Assembly: GCF_032452875.1 (NCBI RefSeq)
Contig: NC_083878.1
Coordinates: 58,075,378-58,139,377, forward strand
Direction: 5' to 3'
Length of the DNA: 64,000 nt
DNA from: Bos javanicus
Lineage: Eukaryota > Chordata > Mammalia > Artiodactyla > Bovidae
How positions within the stretch are numbered: position 1 is the stretch's first letter; each line of letters opens with the position of its first letter. Below, piece after piece: positions 11,966 to 24,634 of the stretch. The notes beneath the pieces were generated by a model. It was not told the origin of the DNA and did not search any database. It saw only the letters and a program-made list of their open reading frames with translations. The translations under genes and the position numbers were made by a program.

Positions 11966-12590
11966 ACCTCTTATAGACCATGCTTATACATCTGTAAGTT
12001 TATGTACTGCTAAAGCTTAGCTTAAAGGATTTTGAGCATAACCTTACTAGCATGAGAAATGAGGGCAATTGTATGGTAGTTTGCTATTCTTTGGGATTGT
12101 CTGTCTTTGGGATTTGAATGTAATCTGATCTTTCCCAGTCCTGTGGCTGCTTAGGTTCCCATATTTGCTGACATACTGAGTGCAGCAATTTAACAGCATC
12201 ATCTTTTAAGATTTTAAATAGCTCAGCTGCAATTTCATCAGTTCCATTACTTTTGTTCACAGTAATGCTTCCTGAGGCCCTCTTGACATCACACTCCAGG
12301 ACCTCTGGTTCTAGATGAGTGACCACACCATCATGGTTATCTGGGGCATGAAAACCTTTTTTCTATAGTTCTTCTGTGTATTCTTGCCACCTCTTCTTAA
12401 TCTCTTCTGCTTCCTTTAGGTCCTCACCATTTCTGTCCTTTATCATGCCCATCTTTGCATGAAATTGTTTCCTTGATAGCTCCTATTTTCTTGAAGAGAT
12501 CACTAGTCTTTCCCATTCTATTATTTTCCTCTATTTCTTTGTCTTGTTCTTTTAAGAAGACCTTCTTATCTCTCCTTGCTAGTCTCTGGA

Positions 12591-13516
12591 CATGGAACAA
12601 CAGACTAGTTCCAAATAGGAAAAGGAGTACATCAAGGCTGTATATTGTCACCCTATTTATTTAACTTATATGCAGAGTACATCATGAGAAACGCTGGACT
12701 GGAAGAAACACAAGCTGCAATCAAGATTGTCAGGAGAAATATCAATAACCTCAGATATGCAGATGACACAAGCCTTATGGCAGAAAGTGAAGAGGAACTA
12801 AAAAGCCTCTTGAGGAAAGTGAAAGTGGAGAGTGAAAAAGTTGGCTTGAAGCTCAACATTCAGAAAACAAAGATCATGGCATCTGGTCCCATCACTTCAT
12901 GGGAAGTCGATGGGGAAACAGTGGAAACAGTGTCAGACTTTATTTTTCTGGGCTCCAAAATCACTGCAGATGGTGACTACAGCCAAGACACTTCCTCCTT
13001 GGAAGGAAAGTTATGACCAACCTAGATAGCATATTCAAAAGCAGAGACATTACTTCGTCTAGTCAAGGCTATGGTTTTTCCTGTGGTCATGTATGGACGT
13101 GAGAGTTGGACTGTGAAGAAGTCTGAGCGCCCAAGAATTGATGCTTTTGAACTGTGGTGTTGGAGAAGACTCTTGAGAGTCCCTTGGACTGCAAGGAGAT
13201 CCAACCAGTCCATTCTGAAGGAGATCAGCCCTGGGATTTCTTTGGAAGGAGTGATGCTGAAGCTGAAACTCCAGTACTTTGGCCAGTTCATACGAAGAAC
13301 TGACTCATTGGAGAAGACTCTGATGCTGGGAGTGATTGGGGGCAGGAGGAGAAGGGGACGACAGAGGATGAGATGGCTGGATGGCATCAATGACTCGATG
13401 GACGTGAGTCTGAGTGGACTCCGGGAGTTTGTGATACAGGGAGGCCTGGCGTGCTGTGATTCATGGGGTCGCAAAGAGTCAGACACAATTGAGCCACTGA
13501 TCTGATCTTATCTCAT
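12591..13516 (+). mobile_element. BovB LINE, 5'-truncated, inserted in older BovB
   Basis: It begins in the reverse transcriptase near 'ggacatggaacaacagac'. One frame (12645-13016) includes SPYLFNLYAEYIMRNAG and intact YADD. A second frame (13071-13505) holds the C-terminal region. A deletion near 13055 removes the LPTKV segment. The tail is a 'gatctgatct' variant. Older BovB resumes at 'attctttggaacc' (13517). Confidence 0.93.
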
Positions 13517-14055
13517 CTGATTCTTTGGAACCCTGCATTCAGTTGGGTATATCTTTCCCTTTCTCCCTTGCCTTTTGCTTTTCTTCTTTCCTCAGCTATG
13601 TAAAGCTTCCTCAGACAACTACTTTGCCTTCTTGCATTTCTTTTTCTTTGGGCTGGATTTTGTCACTGGCTCCTATACAATGTTATGAATCTCTGGCCAC
13701 AGTTCTTCAGATACTCTGTCTACCAGATTTAACCCCTTGAATCTGTCACCTCCACTGTATAAACATAAGGGATTTGATTTAGGTCATACCCAAATGCTCT
13801 TCACTTCACTAGTCTTACTTTTTACAATTTAAGTCTGAATTTTACAATAAGGGGCACATGATTTGAGCCATAGTCACCTCCAGGTCTTGTTTTTGCTGAT
13901 ATAGAGCTTCTCTATCTTTGATTGCAAAGAATATAATCAATATGACTTCAGTATTGGCCATCTGGTGATGTCCATGTGTAGAGTCTTCTCTTTTGTTGTT
14001 GGAAGAGGGTGTTTGCTATGACCAGTGTGCTCTCTTGACAAAACTCTGAGCCACC

Positions 14056-16529
14056 AGAGAAGGTAATAATGACTTATTAACATATATACATGAGATTATT
14101 ATTTTTAGTCAAAATATAATTTTATAACTATGTTTAGAGTTAAGTGAAAATAAAATCAAATATTTTTATTGTTTTACTATTTCATTTATTTTTCCTATTT
14201 TCCTATTTTAAATATTTCAATTTATTTCATTTAATGAATAATGTTATTGTTTCCTTTAACTGGAACCCATACTTTGAAATTTTGGGAAAAATTCAAGACA
14301 AATTTGATTTTCAACTTCTTTAACCTAGCATTTATCTTATGAGATTATGTATAAATGTCAGGAAGCAACAAAGCCTTACACACTGGTTTGATAGTTATTG
14401 TTCCATTTTTAGAATTTTAGTTTACTTTATTTTATGTGTGTATTTATTTTAGAGTAGGGACAAAATTGTAAAATCGAAGGAATAGTATTTCCTCTACCAC
14501 TCCTACCCTAATCTTATTTCCATTAAGCCCATTCAGAGATCTTCCATATGTAATTTCTTGGCAGAATTTGTCAAGTAGGACTCACTTTTATCTTGACAAA
14601 ACTTGATTGTTCCATTCTATTTATACTCTATTTTTCCCAATAATCTATCTACTTCACAAAGTGAAAGATAGTGTCACAACAGTTCTACATGGTCATCAAT
14701 GAGAAAAACTTTTAAAAAGAAGACTTTTTATGAAAAATTCCCAAGTTAATTGTTTACTGGTGATATTTCATGGGTTTTTTACCACCATAGATGGAATTAG
14801 AAAATAAATAAAATAAATAAATAGAAAATAAATAAATAATAGAAAATAAATAAAAATACATCTCACTAGCAAAGATGTGTCTCTTATAAGTACATTAGCC
14901 AAGAGCAAATACAAGAACAGTAAATACCACCAAAGCTGAAAACAGTCAGCTTACTGACATCTTGAGTCAGAAGTAGTAGCAAAACTGAAATTCTAAACAA
15001 TACTTTAAAAGTTTATTTCATAGAAGTAAAGACTTGCTATTTTTAGCATATACAATAAAGCTCTTGAAGAAGAATAAAAAGTAGATAAACATTTTTCTTT
15101 CATTAAAAAACTTGTTTTCTCAGTCTCAAGAAATACATATACGAATATATTTTATAAATATCTGATTGATAGGGGCCCTGTGCTTTAGCCCACCCACTAC
15201 TCAAAACTTCAATATGAAAAGGAAAGGTAGAGTCTATCCTTATAAGTGAGCACATTGTGCAGAACCCAAGAGTGTCTTAAAATTGTGAAGGCGCTTTCTC
15301 TGAACCTTAATAGTTCATTGAGAATCATTTATCTAGCTCATGCAAGCAGAAGTATGCTTCTCCTTCAAATATCAAGTTATTAAAAAAATAATTTCAATAT
15401 AAAATTTTGTTAACCAATACTAATAGACAATTTTATTCTATGCTTAATGCTTTTGATTTTGAGCTAATGCTTATATATAGTACATACGTATTTAATGGCA
15501 AAGGAAAATATAAAACATGTTTAGGACAAAATTTGTTTTCCATTGTGAAATCTGCTTGTTCAGGCATAGGAAGGGCTCAGAGAGAAGCAAAACAAATAAT
15601 TGGGTTGATAGATGTGACAACTGAAAAACAAAACAATGCATAGCAAAAAATTCTGTGTCTGAGTTTATTTGGTATTTTACTAAAGAGCGTAACACCAGAA
15701 ACAGCCTCTCAGATAGCTCTGAGAAACTTCCAGAGAGGCAAGGGGTGGGGGAGGTCTATACATATGTGATTTTGGCAAAAGAGGTATGCACGATCAAGCA
15801 CACATCTGGTAAAATGCTGCTGCTAGTCTCAACGAACAGGCATCAGTTCATGATCTTTTCTAAGTGTGGGATTTATAAAATTTTCTCCTGAAAATATCTA
15901 TCTAAAGGCCTGTTCTGCCAGTTTTTCCAGAGCACAGAATGTCTCATTTCTGATCTCTACCCTGAGCTCCTTTCAGGGAGTGTTAAAGGCCAGAGACTAC
16001 AGTGGCTAATGACTCAATCCTTATGGAGCTGAATAGAGAGGAACATTCTTTAATTGGCATTTGCTAAATAATATGTGAGTAGGGCCAACCCAAAGAAATC
16101 TCCATGGTGAGATATTCTGGGAGAAGTTCCTCACAGCTAAAGAGGCATCTTTGGTATCTTTGCTTAATAAAATGTCGTCAGGTAGACAGAGCTAATGGAC
16201 TTCCTGTTCCTCTAATAAATACTCATATTAAATAAATCACAGGATCTTAAATGTTCTATAGAATCCCAAGGATGAAAATAGAATCTTATATGGAATTCTT
16301 TTAAAGTTATGATTTTGGAAAGTATTTCACATGTTCTCAGCTTGTGGATAAATATGGTGAGATACAGAATTTATGTCTTCAAGAATTTAAGGCATTGTTT
16401 TCTAATGCATTATAAACTTCTCAAACATACAAATAACTTATGAAAAACAGAAAGAAAAAAAAAAGTAGCCATGCAATAAATGTGATATTATGCGGTTCAG
16501 AGAGAAGCTACCAGAATAGATTCTATTAT
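14056..16529. other. Repeat-poor AT-rich stretch
   Basis: About 2.5 kb with no recognised gene or recent repeat apart from a short AAAT tract. The open frames at 15407-15643 and 15655-15891 are under 80 codons and have no motif I know. They are probably chance frames. Confidence 0.5.
14801..14858. repeat. (AAAT)n-like low-complexity tract
   Basis: Imperfect AAATA/AAAT units interrupted by 'agaaaat'. It may be the decayed tail of a retroelement. Confidence 0.85.
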
Positions 16530-16542
16530 AAGCTTCTATTTT

Positions 16543-16676
16543 GGAGAAGGAAATGGCAACCCACTCCAGTGTTCTGCCTGGAGAATCCCAGGGACGGCAG
16601 AGCCTGGTGGGCTGCCGTTTATGGGGTCGCACAGAGTCGGACACGACTGAAGTGACTTAGCAGCAGCAGCAGCAGC
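16543..16676 (+). mobile_element. Bov-tA2 SINE monomer with target duplication
   Basis: It runs from 'ggagaaggaaatggc' to an (AGC)n tail. The duplication aagcttctattttgg (15 bp, perfect) lies at 16530-16544 and 16677-16691. Low divergence suggests a recent insertion. Confidence 0.94.
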
Positions 16677-16691
16677 AAGCTTCTATTTTGG

Positions 16692-17237
16692 TCCTGGGGA
16701 TTTTATAGAACATTTAACATTCTGCAATTTATTTAACATGAGTATTTATTAGAAGGTGAAAGGGAGGAAGGTGAAAGTAAGGAAGTTTTCCTAGGGGAAT
16801 TACAACCTAAAAGCAATATACAGAGCCAGGTCAGTTTTCAGAATGTGTCCTGTCTTGATCCTTGGTCTAACATAATTTGCAATAACTCTGCCACATTGTT
16901 AGAGGACATGGCCCACAGCCTAATTGTGATCTGAACAGATTCTTTCAGGATCAGATCATTTACATGTTAAATACTCTCTTTTCAACACAGCACAAAAGAT
17001 TGGCCCGTCTTTTGTGAGAGAAAGGTATTACTCTCAAAGACTTGAAAAGAAAGATATTAAACTCATGAGTCTGTTTTTAAAGAGATCATTTCTTTCCTGA
17101 AAATCTGCCCAGCAACAATAATGTTCTATAAAGAAAAAGTGACATTATCTCCTCCTCCCTAATCTGAACGATTTGTGAACCCTCCACAGAGGGTTCTGTG
17201 AACCTTTGCAGGAAGTGTGTATATGTGTTTGAGTGTA

Positions 17238-17241
<4 letters not shown>
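16692..17241. other. No recognised feature
   Basis: Unique-looking AT-rich sequence leading into a TG repeat. Confidence 0.5.

Positions 17242-17274
<33 letters not shown>
17242..17274. repeat. (TG)n microsatellite
   Basis: About 16 uninterrupted TG units, with imperfect TG/TATG units on the left flank. Confidence 0.97.
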
Positions 17275-17276
<2 letters not shown>

Positions 17277-17429
17277 GTGAGTGTTTAAGGTTGATTTTTC
17301 TTGTTTGAAATTGTAGAAATGATTGCTACTAAAAGACACAAAACAACATCTATTGAATATGATTTAACAATGCCATGATTGACTTTTAATTAGGATATTC
17401 CAGTTAGGTGAGTAGAATTGTATTAAAAA

Positions 17430-17657
17430 CAGTGTGTGCATGCTAAATTGCTTCAGTTGCATCCTACTCTTTGCAAATCTGTGGACTATAGCCTGCCAGG
17501 CTCCTCTGTCCATTGGATTCTCCAGGAAACAACACTGGAGTGGGTTGCCATGCCCTCCTCAAGGCAGCCTTCCTGACCCAGGAATTGAACCCATGTCTCT
17601 TATGTCTCATGCACTGACACGTAGGTTCCTTACCACTAGTGCCATCTGGGAAGCCCA
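17430..17657 (-). mobile_element. Bov-tA SINE
   Basis: A full monomer in minus orientation. The tRNA-like head ends at 'gccatctgggaagccc', the 'actagtgccatctgg' head variant. It is followed about 10 bases later by a second SINE in the same direction. Confidence 0.9.
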
Positions 17658-17667
17658 AACATAAGTT

Positions 17668-17890
17668 ATGCATGCGAAGTCACTTCAGTTGTGTCCAACT
17701 CTCTGCAATCCCATGGACTGTAGTTCTCTAGGCTCTTCTGTCCATGGGACTCTCCACGCAAGAATACTGGAGGAGGTTGCCATTTCCTCCTCCAGGATGT
17801 CTTCTGGACCCAGGGATCGAACCTGCATCTCTTCCATCTCCTGCATTGGCAGGTGGATTCTTTACCACTAGTGCCATCTGGGGAGTCCCA
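17668..17890 (-). mobile_element. Bov-tA SINE
   Basis: Second monomer of a same-strand pair, with the same head variant as its neighbour. It includes a B-box-like 'gggatcgaacc' at about 17813. Confidence 0.9.
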
Positions 17891-18364
17891 ACACAAAAAT
17901 TATAGAGAGTATAATACATCCTTCATGAAAAGTAAAATCACATAATACTGATTATAGGCTATTTTGAAATAGTTGCCCTAAAGATTCATAGCCAAAAGTG
18001 AATAGAGAAGAGGAGAGATTGCATACTTACCTATACCCAATGAGAACTGAGAGATACACTTTATAAGGAGATTGGATCAGAGTTGGTTCTACAATGAAAG
18101 TACATTTTTCTTTTTCCTAGTGGTGTGTGTGGTCAGTGCAGGAATAACACTAGGAAGACATTTCCAGAGAACAGGAAATAGAATGCTGAATTCAAAACTA
18201 TTAATTAAAATGGAACATACAGCGGTAAAAGGAAGCAAAAACAAGCATTTTCTGTGGTCCATTTAGCTATGTATTTTTAGAGTTCAGGCTGGGCTTTAAG
18301 TTCACAAAAAGTAATCCAGATTCCCTTTGATCGTGGTGTAGTTTACTCAGCTGTGTTAACCATT
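17891..18364. other. No recognised feature
   Basis: Nothing recognised. The open frame at 18072-18266 is short and lacks motifs. Confidence 0.45.
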
Positions 18365-19206
18365 CAATCTTCCTCTTTTCCACAGTTGTTGAGAGTATTC
18401 TTTGTCCTTTGAATTTCTATATGAATTTTAGAATAAGACTGTCAATTTCTACCAATAAGCATTGGGATTTTTACTAGAATTTAACTGAATCTATTTCATA
18501 AATCAATTTGGAAAGAATTGCTATCTTAACAATAGTGAATCTTCTTTTATATGAAAAAGATACATCTCTACACTTACTTCAGTTCAGTTCAGTTCAGTCG
18601 CTCAGTTGTGTCCAACTCTTTGTGACCCCATGAATCACAGCACGCCAGGCCTCCCTGTCCATCACCAACTCCCGGAGTTACTCAGACTCATGTCCATTGA
18701 GTCAGTGATGCCATCCAGCCATCTCATCCTCTGTCATCCCCTTCTCCTCCTGCCCCCAATCCCTCCCAGCATCAGAGTCTTTTCCAATGAGTCAGTTCTT
18801 CGTGTGAGCTGGCCAAAGTACTGGAGTTTCAGCTTCAGCATCATTCCCTCCAAAGAAATTCCAGGGCTGATCTCCTTCAGAATGGACTGGTTGGATCTCC
18901 TTGCAGTCTAAGGGACTCTCAAGAGTCTTCTCCAACACCACAGTTCAAAAGCATCAATTCTTCGGCGCTCAGCCTTCTTCACAGTCCAACTGTCACATCC
19001 ATACATGACCACAGGACAAACCATAGCCTTGACTAGAAGGACCTTTGTTGGCAAAGTAATGTCTCTGCTTTTGAATATGCTATCTAGGTTTTCTTTAATT
19101 TCTTTTAGAATAGTTTTGTAGCTTTCAGGTTTTAGAGGCTTCTTACTAGATTTCATATTTGCCCTTATGCATTTTCTAATTTTGATGCATTGCAATTTAA
19201 TAACTT
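18365..19206 (-). mobile_element. Old L1 remnant split by BovB
   Basis: Text at 18380-18577 and 19088-19206 ('gcattgggatttttac', 'taacaatagtgaatcttc', 'tttaatttcttttag') resembles the C-terminal end of ORF2 of old mammalian L1s on the minus strand. It is strongly decayed. The BovB at 18578-19087 interrupts it. Confidence 0.6.
18578..19087 (-). mobile_element. BovB 3' fragment
   Basis: The left end is a (CAGTT)n-like tail with four repeats of 'cagttcagtt' type. The rest encodes the C-terminal reverse transcriptase region on the minus strand (LPTKV, MYGCDSWTVKKAERRRIDAF). It is 5'-truncated at about 510 bases with low divergence. Confidence 0.92.
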
Positions 19207-19492
19207 CATGCATTGGAGAAGGAAATGGCAACCCACTCCAGTGTTCTTGCCTAGAAAGTCCAATGGACGGAGGAGCCTGGTAGGCTGCAGCCCATGGGGT
19301 CGCTAAGAGTCGGACATGACTGAGCGACTTCACTTCCACTTTTCACTTTCATACATTGGAGAAGGAAATGGCAACCCACTCCAGTGTTCTTGCCTGGAGA
19401 ATCCCAGGAATGGGGGAGCCTGGAGGGCTACCATCTGTGGGATTGCACAGAGTCGGGCATGACTGAAGTGACTTAGCAGCAGCAGCAGCAGA
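19207..19492 (+). mobile_element. Bov-tA2 SINE dimer
   Basis: Two body monomers are joined by the linker 'cttcacttccacttttcac' and end in an (AGC)n tail near 19475-19491. Confidence 0.9.
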
Positions 19493-20964
19493 AACTGAAC
19501 AGGGTAGACTGAGTTAATGGAACTTATGTTCTTTTGGCATATAAATAATAAACAAACAAAGAAATAGTAGAAGTTTTGAAAGGCAATAAAGAAGCATGTA
19601 TAAAGAAAAGAAGGTACTCTGAGATAGTATCTGTGAGGCAAGAGGTAGATAAGCCCCAGGACGCACAGCTAGAGTTTGTACCCTGTGGACAGATACTCCA
19701 AGACAAAGAGAAGGATCTAAGCCCTGTCTAGTTAAGAGTAGAATGCTGGAGAATTGCATTCTAATTGAAAAGCATATATAAAGGTATAAAGTGAATAACG
19801 AGCTCTATGGATTGCAGTAAAAACAATCAGTGAAGTTGCTTGGTGTGAGAGAATAGTAAGAGATGTAACTGGAGAGAAAAGAGTTATGTCAAACTATATT
19901 GCATAAGAATATACTGTAATCAGGATTTTAAATGTATTAAATGTCAATGACTGGATGTTGAGATGATTCTAGTGTATCTAATTTACTTTTGCAAATGATC
20001 AAACCAGCTTTTATATTTAGAATTAATTTAAGAGTTAAGAATGAAAGGAAAAAATAAAGAATGGAAAGAAATTGATTCGTGTCACAGTATCCTTGAAAAG
20101 AGATGTAACAACTTTAAGAATAGGAAGTACAAATATAAAAAAGTAGACAAATATATTTTGTCATTAAAGCACAGAGGGTGAAAAAAAGTTTGAACAAGAT
20201 GTAGGAAACAAGAAGGAGTGAAAATGAGCCATATATTTTTGGCTGCTGCAACAAAATAGATATTACTTTACAGAAATAGATAAAATTGGAGAAAGATTGG
20301 TAGAGGGGAAGGCAAGAATTTTAAAAAAATAATCTTTATTAGGTACAAATAGGATCACTGCAAAATTATAAGATGCTTTTCACCTAGAAGATATAATTGT
20401 TTAAATCCATATGCTATCAGTAAAATAGCTCAATTATAAAGAGATAAATTGATAAAATTAAAGGGAAGATTATAAATTCATAGTCATAATCTTCTCAATT
20501 ATTCTTAGATCAGGCAGATGTCAACTAAAGAAAAGAGTCACAACCTAAGTTGAGAGTTGTGCTTCATTTGGTGGGAATTTTTATGACTTCAAGCCTGGGA
20601 AACAGCTTCTCAAGCAACATTGAGAAAACTGTTTCAGGAAGGTAGATAGAGCAGTCAGGATATATAGAAGTTAGCAACAAGTAGCAGGTAGTCTGAACAT
20701 CAAAAGATTATTGTTAATTAAAGAAAACCAGATATCTCAAATTATGGAATTTACCACTTTTTTATGTATGGGAAGATGCAAAAAGGGAAGTATCTCCTGG
20801 ATCCTAATAGGTTAGAGGATAGAGGATCCAGAGAATTTTTTGTTGTCTATCAATGGTTCTAATCTGGAAATTAACACCTGGAGAGACATATCGATGAGAA
20901 CATTTGCCTGATCTAGGGTAAGCCACCCAGCACCATGGGACAAAAAAAAAAAAAAGGGGGTTGT
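19493..20964. other. No recognised feature
   Basis: AT-rich, unique-looking. Poly-A run at 20942-20955. No coding or repeat assignment. Confidence 0.5.
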
Positions 20965-21210
20965 GAATTGTCTCCCAAATATTGATTGAATTTCTTACCA
21001 TGGGGATGAACTGAGAAATGGAGTATTTCCTGTGATATCAATAAACAAGGATGTCACAGTCATCATTGTTCTGGCCCTCCAAATGTGAATTTTGGAGCCC
21101 AGAGGGCACCCAGGAAGAACAATGCCTGCTATCTGGTAGCCATCAAATTGTTGCCACTCCCTAAGGTGAGTACTGAGAAGTTTGGGGGAGGGGGGATGTG
21201 AGAATACAAA

Positions 21211-21314
21211 ATCAGTTCAGTTCAGTTCAGTAGCTCATTCATGTGTGACCCCATGGACTGCAGCACACCAGGCTTCCCTGTCCATCACCAACTCCCAGAG
21301 CTTGCTCAAACTCT
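21211..21314 (-). mobile_element. BovB 3' tail fragment
   Basis: About 100 bases: the 'cagttcagttcagtt' tail and the final part of BovB or a Bov-A SINE, in minus orientation. It sits in a possible old LTR. Confidence 0.8.
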
Positions 21315-21645
21315 ACTGACCCCAGTAACTGAGATGCACAGAAAAGGAATGATTTCAGTAAGCCCAGACTGTTGCATCTTCCTATACATAGAAAAGCCTA
21401 AATTTCTTAATTTGAGATATTTAATTTCCCTTAATTAACAACAATTTTTTGACATTCAGACTACCCGACCCTTGTTACAAACTTCTATATAACGCAACTC
21501 TTCCCCTTGCTTCATCAGAGGAGTTTTCTCAGGGTTACTTGAGAAGCTGTCTCCTGGGCTTGAAGTCCTAAAAAGTCCCATTGAATAAAACACTACGTTC
21601 AACTATTAGGCTATGACTATTTTCATTAGTTAACACAGAGAAGGC
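21315..21645 (+). mobile_element. Possible endogenous retrovirus LTR remnant
   Basis: A TATATAA at 21486-21492 lies about 90 bases before an AATAAA at 21584-21589. The text between them ('gagaagctgtctcctggg') is of the kind seen near LTR R regions, and the stretch ends 'gttaaca' near 21635. Sequence at 20965-21210 may be its upstream part. I infer an LTR from this layout only. No internal region was seen. Confidence 0.4.
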
Positions 21646-21856
21646 AATAATTATTTTGATTATCACTTTACTCCCTTTAAGAGAATACTATGTCTATTTT
21701 AAATACTTGCTTTTTAATGATTTTTATGGCATTCCATCCTATGAATAAGTATGTTAATTCAAGTAAAAAATCCTCTAATGTTGAATTTTTTTCCTTCTAT
21801 TATACACAGTATTGTGATTAATGTTCTTTTTTTGTGTGTGTAATTAACATTCTTAT

Positions 21857-22188
21857 ATCTTGGACTGTAAGGAGATCCAACCAGTCCATCCTAAAGCAGA
21901 TCAGTCCTGGGTGTTCATTGGAAGGACTGATGTTGAAGCTGAAACTCCAGTACTTTGGCCACCTGATGCAAAGAGCTGACTTGTTTGAAAAGACCCTGAT
22001 GCTGGAAAAGATTGAGGGCAGGTGGAGAAGGGGATGGCAGAAGATGAGATGGTTGGATGGCATCACTGACTCAGTGGAGATCAGTTTGAGTAAACTCTGG
22101 GAGTTGGTGATGGACAGGGAGGCCTGATGTGCTGTGGTCCATGGAGTCGCAAAGAGTGGGACACAACTGAGTGACTGAACTGAACACA
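21857..22188 (+). mobile_element. BovB 3' fragment
   Basis: About 330 bases from 'cttggactgtaaggagatcc' to the tail 'gactgaactgaac'. It encodes [13 protein letters not shown] and [13 protein letters not shown] on the plus strand. 5'-truncated. Confidence 0.9.
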
Positions 22189-22845
22189 GTATTATAATAA
22201 ACATTCTTACAATTAAATTTGTGTATGGGCTAAGCTGAGATTCTTTCTAAGAATAAATTTGTGGAAAAGAATCTAGTTCCATGTAATGTCTCAAATGCAT
22301 TGGTACTGTTGACTCCTCCTTCATAAAAGACCACTGAAAAGCTGTTGAGTAAGCAAAGCTGTTTGTTAGTCTTACTAAATAAGAGGAAACATCAACTTGA
22401 GAGAGTGTTCCATGAAAGAGAAGTGAGGAGAGTATACTTATAGACTTTGAAAACTGGGGTTGTGTGATCTGAAGGTGAAAATTGGAATGTGTGAAACTAG
22501 TTGAGATTAGGCAGAGTTTGTGATATTTTGGCTTTGAATTGATGTACAATGTGAAGTAAGGATCTTGAAGTAAACTCTAAGCAAGCTACTAGTCCTAGTA
22601 AGAAAACTGTTTTAGTTGTCTCATTGTTACATCTTCCAGAAGCAGATACTTGCTTGTCCCCAGTATTTTAAAATAAGGACACGGATATGGTCTAGTATTT
22701 GTCAATACAGGTACATGTAATAAAACTGATTTCAGTCCTCAAAATATACTGTTAAATTACTCAGTGAAATTCATGTCAACTAATGCTTTTCTGTATTTAC
22801 TCTTAATTTTTACTATTGTTGCTGATTATGTTTTTAGGTGGATTT
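22189..22845. other. No recognised feature
   Basis: No recognised repeat or gene. The longest open frame (minus, 22247-22549) has no motif that I recognise. Confidence 0.5.
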
Positions 22846-22856
22846 AAAGTATGATT

Positions 22857-23080
22857 GAGGCTTCCCCAGTGGTTCAGTGGTAAAGAATCTGCCTGTGATG
22901 AAGGTGATGTGAAGAAGATGTGGGTTCAATCCCTGGGTTGGGATGATCCCCTGGAGTATAAAATGGCAACCTACACCAGTATTCTTGCCTGGAAAATTCC
23001 AATGGACAGCTGAGCCTGGTGGGCTCCAGTCCATGGTGTCACAAAGAGTAGAACACAACTGAATGACTGAACACACACAC
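22857..23080 (+). mobile_element. Bov-tA SINE with target duplication
   Basis: Perfect 11-bp duplications, aaagtatgatt, lie at 22846-22856 and 23081-23091. The element ends in a short (AC)n tail. The head and body are moderately diverged. Confidence 0.93.
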
Positions 23081-23245
23081 AAAGTATGATTATCTGAAAG
23101 ATTGCTTGTTGCTAATCATATGTAATCACCTCTGATTTGTGATGCATGACTTATTCTTAATATAATTCTATACTTTAATAAAGTAAAAAGTAAACAACAG
23201 TTGATTACTAATTAGTTGATATATAGAATTATTAAAAATATGAAT

Positions 23246-23722
23246 CAGTTCATTTCAGTCACTCAGCTGTACCCAACTCTTTGAGACACCATGGACTGTA
23301 GCACCCCAGGCTTCCCTATCCAACACGAACTACCAGAACTTGCTCAGACTCATGTCCATTGAGTCAATGATGCCATCCAACCATCTCATCCTCTTATCGC
23401 CTTCTCCTTCTGCCTTCAATCTTTCCCAGCATCACAGTCTTTTCAAATGAGTCAGTTCTTCACATCAGGTGGCCAAAGTATTGGAACTTCAGTTTCGGCA
23501 TCAGTCCTGCCAATGAATATTCAGGACTGATTTCCTTTAGGATTGAAAGGTTGGATCTCCTTGCAGTCCAAAGGACTCTCAAGATTCTTCTCCAATACCA
23601 CAGTTTGAAAGCATCAATTCTTCAGTGATCAGCTTTCTTTATAGTACAACTCTCATATCCATACATGACTACTGGAAAAAACATAGCTTTGACTATACAA
23701 ATCTTTGTCGGCAAAGTAATGT
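23246..23722 (-). mobile_element. BovB 3' fragment, old
   Basis: About 480 bases of the BovB 3' end in minus orientation, with many substitutions and no long frame. It stops at 'tttgtcggcaaagtaatg'. Confidence 0.88.
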
Positions 23723-24634
23723 GAACATGCAAACCAATTATTAGTCTTTTAATATATATTAAGTGAAAGAAAGGTGTTAAATATTAAGTATCCTAAGGTT
23801 CAGACAAACGCATGGTTTATCTTATGAGTCACTTTTGAAATATTTCCACTATAGCATTTCAACTGCCAGTAGGCATTAGTGAGCAAAGATGGCTCTGGTA
23901 TATTTCCAAAATGAGCTCAGTATTAAATCCTTCATTTAAGGAGCTACATCAGTGTTAGACAGATGATGATGAAGTCTCTTCCCAGTGGGAGGACTTGGGT
24001 TACATATCTCACTTATTATTCTTGTTCATAGTGACTATCAGAAATAGCTGTAGAAAATTAGCCAGTTTGGCCCATTTTATGCAGGCAGAGTTTTCATGGC
24101 AGATATAAAAAGAAAGAAACATAGTACTCCTAATCCTTGTGAAATATAACCTAAGGGGAGAAAAGTCCATTTTTGTATAGAAAAGTTCACAAGGAAATGT
24201 TTGAAAAAGCAACAAACATTTTGTATACAGCAATAGATTCAAATTATATTTCTATTGACAATATTGACTGTTCTCACCAAAGAATTCACTTCTTTAGAAT
24301 CCAAAAAAGAATGAATAAAGGGCATTCTTTAAAATTGGAAATAAATATATGTATACAATCTTTTTAATGCAAAAAAATGCAAAATGTGGATTACATTGAC
24401 ATATATTTTAACATGATGTTTTTGGCAAGGAGTGTGATTTAATGATTACATTTTTTTATTTTAGTAACTGTTAATTGTAAATTCATATTATTTACTTAAC
24501 ATGTTACTTAATCTTTTCACATGAATTTATAAATCATTTATCTATAAGTACAGAATAATTTAGACTATTAGACAAAAATAGACCAAAAAAAAAAAGAAGG
24601 GAAAAATCACGTTAAATCATATAGTCAGAAAATA
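23723..24634. other. No recognised feature
   Basis: AT-rich sequence with a poly-A run at about 24585-24596. Short frames only (24009-24242, 24173-24367), without motifs. Confidence 0.5.

Larger units (their letters stand above)
10213..14055 (-). mobile_element. Nested BovB locus: one minus-strand copy in four pieces
   Basis: Pieces at 10213-11318, about 11649-11716, 11977-12590 and 13517-14055 read in order along one BovB from 3' tail (left) into the region between endonuclease and reverse transcriptase (right). An open piece at 10840-11274 contains LRYSDD in place of the usual YADD catalytic motif. The pieces total about 2.3 kb. Three insertions separate them and are listed individually. 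Heavy divergence makes this the oldest layer of the nest. Confidence 0.88.
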
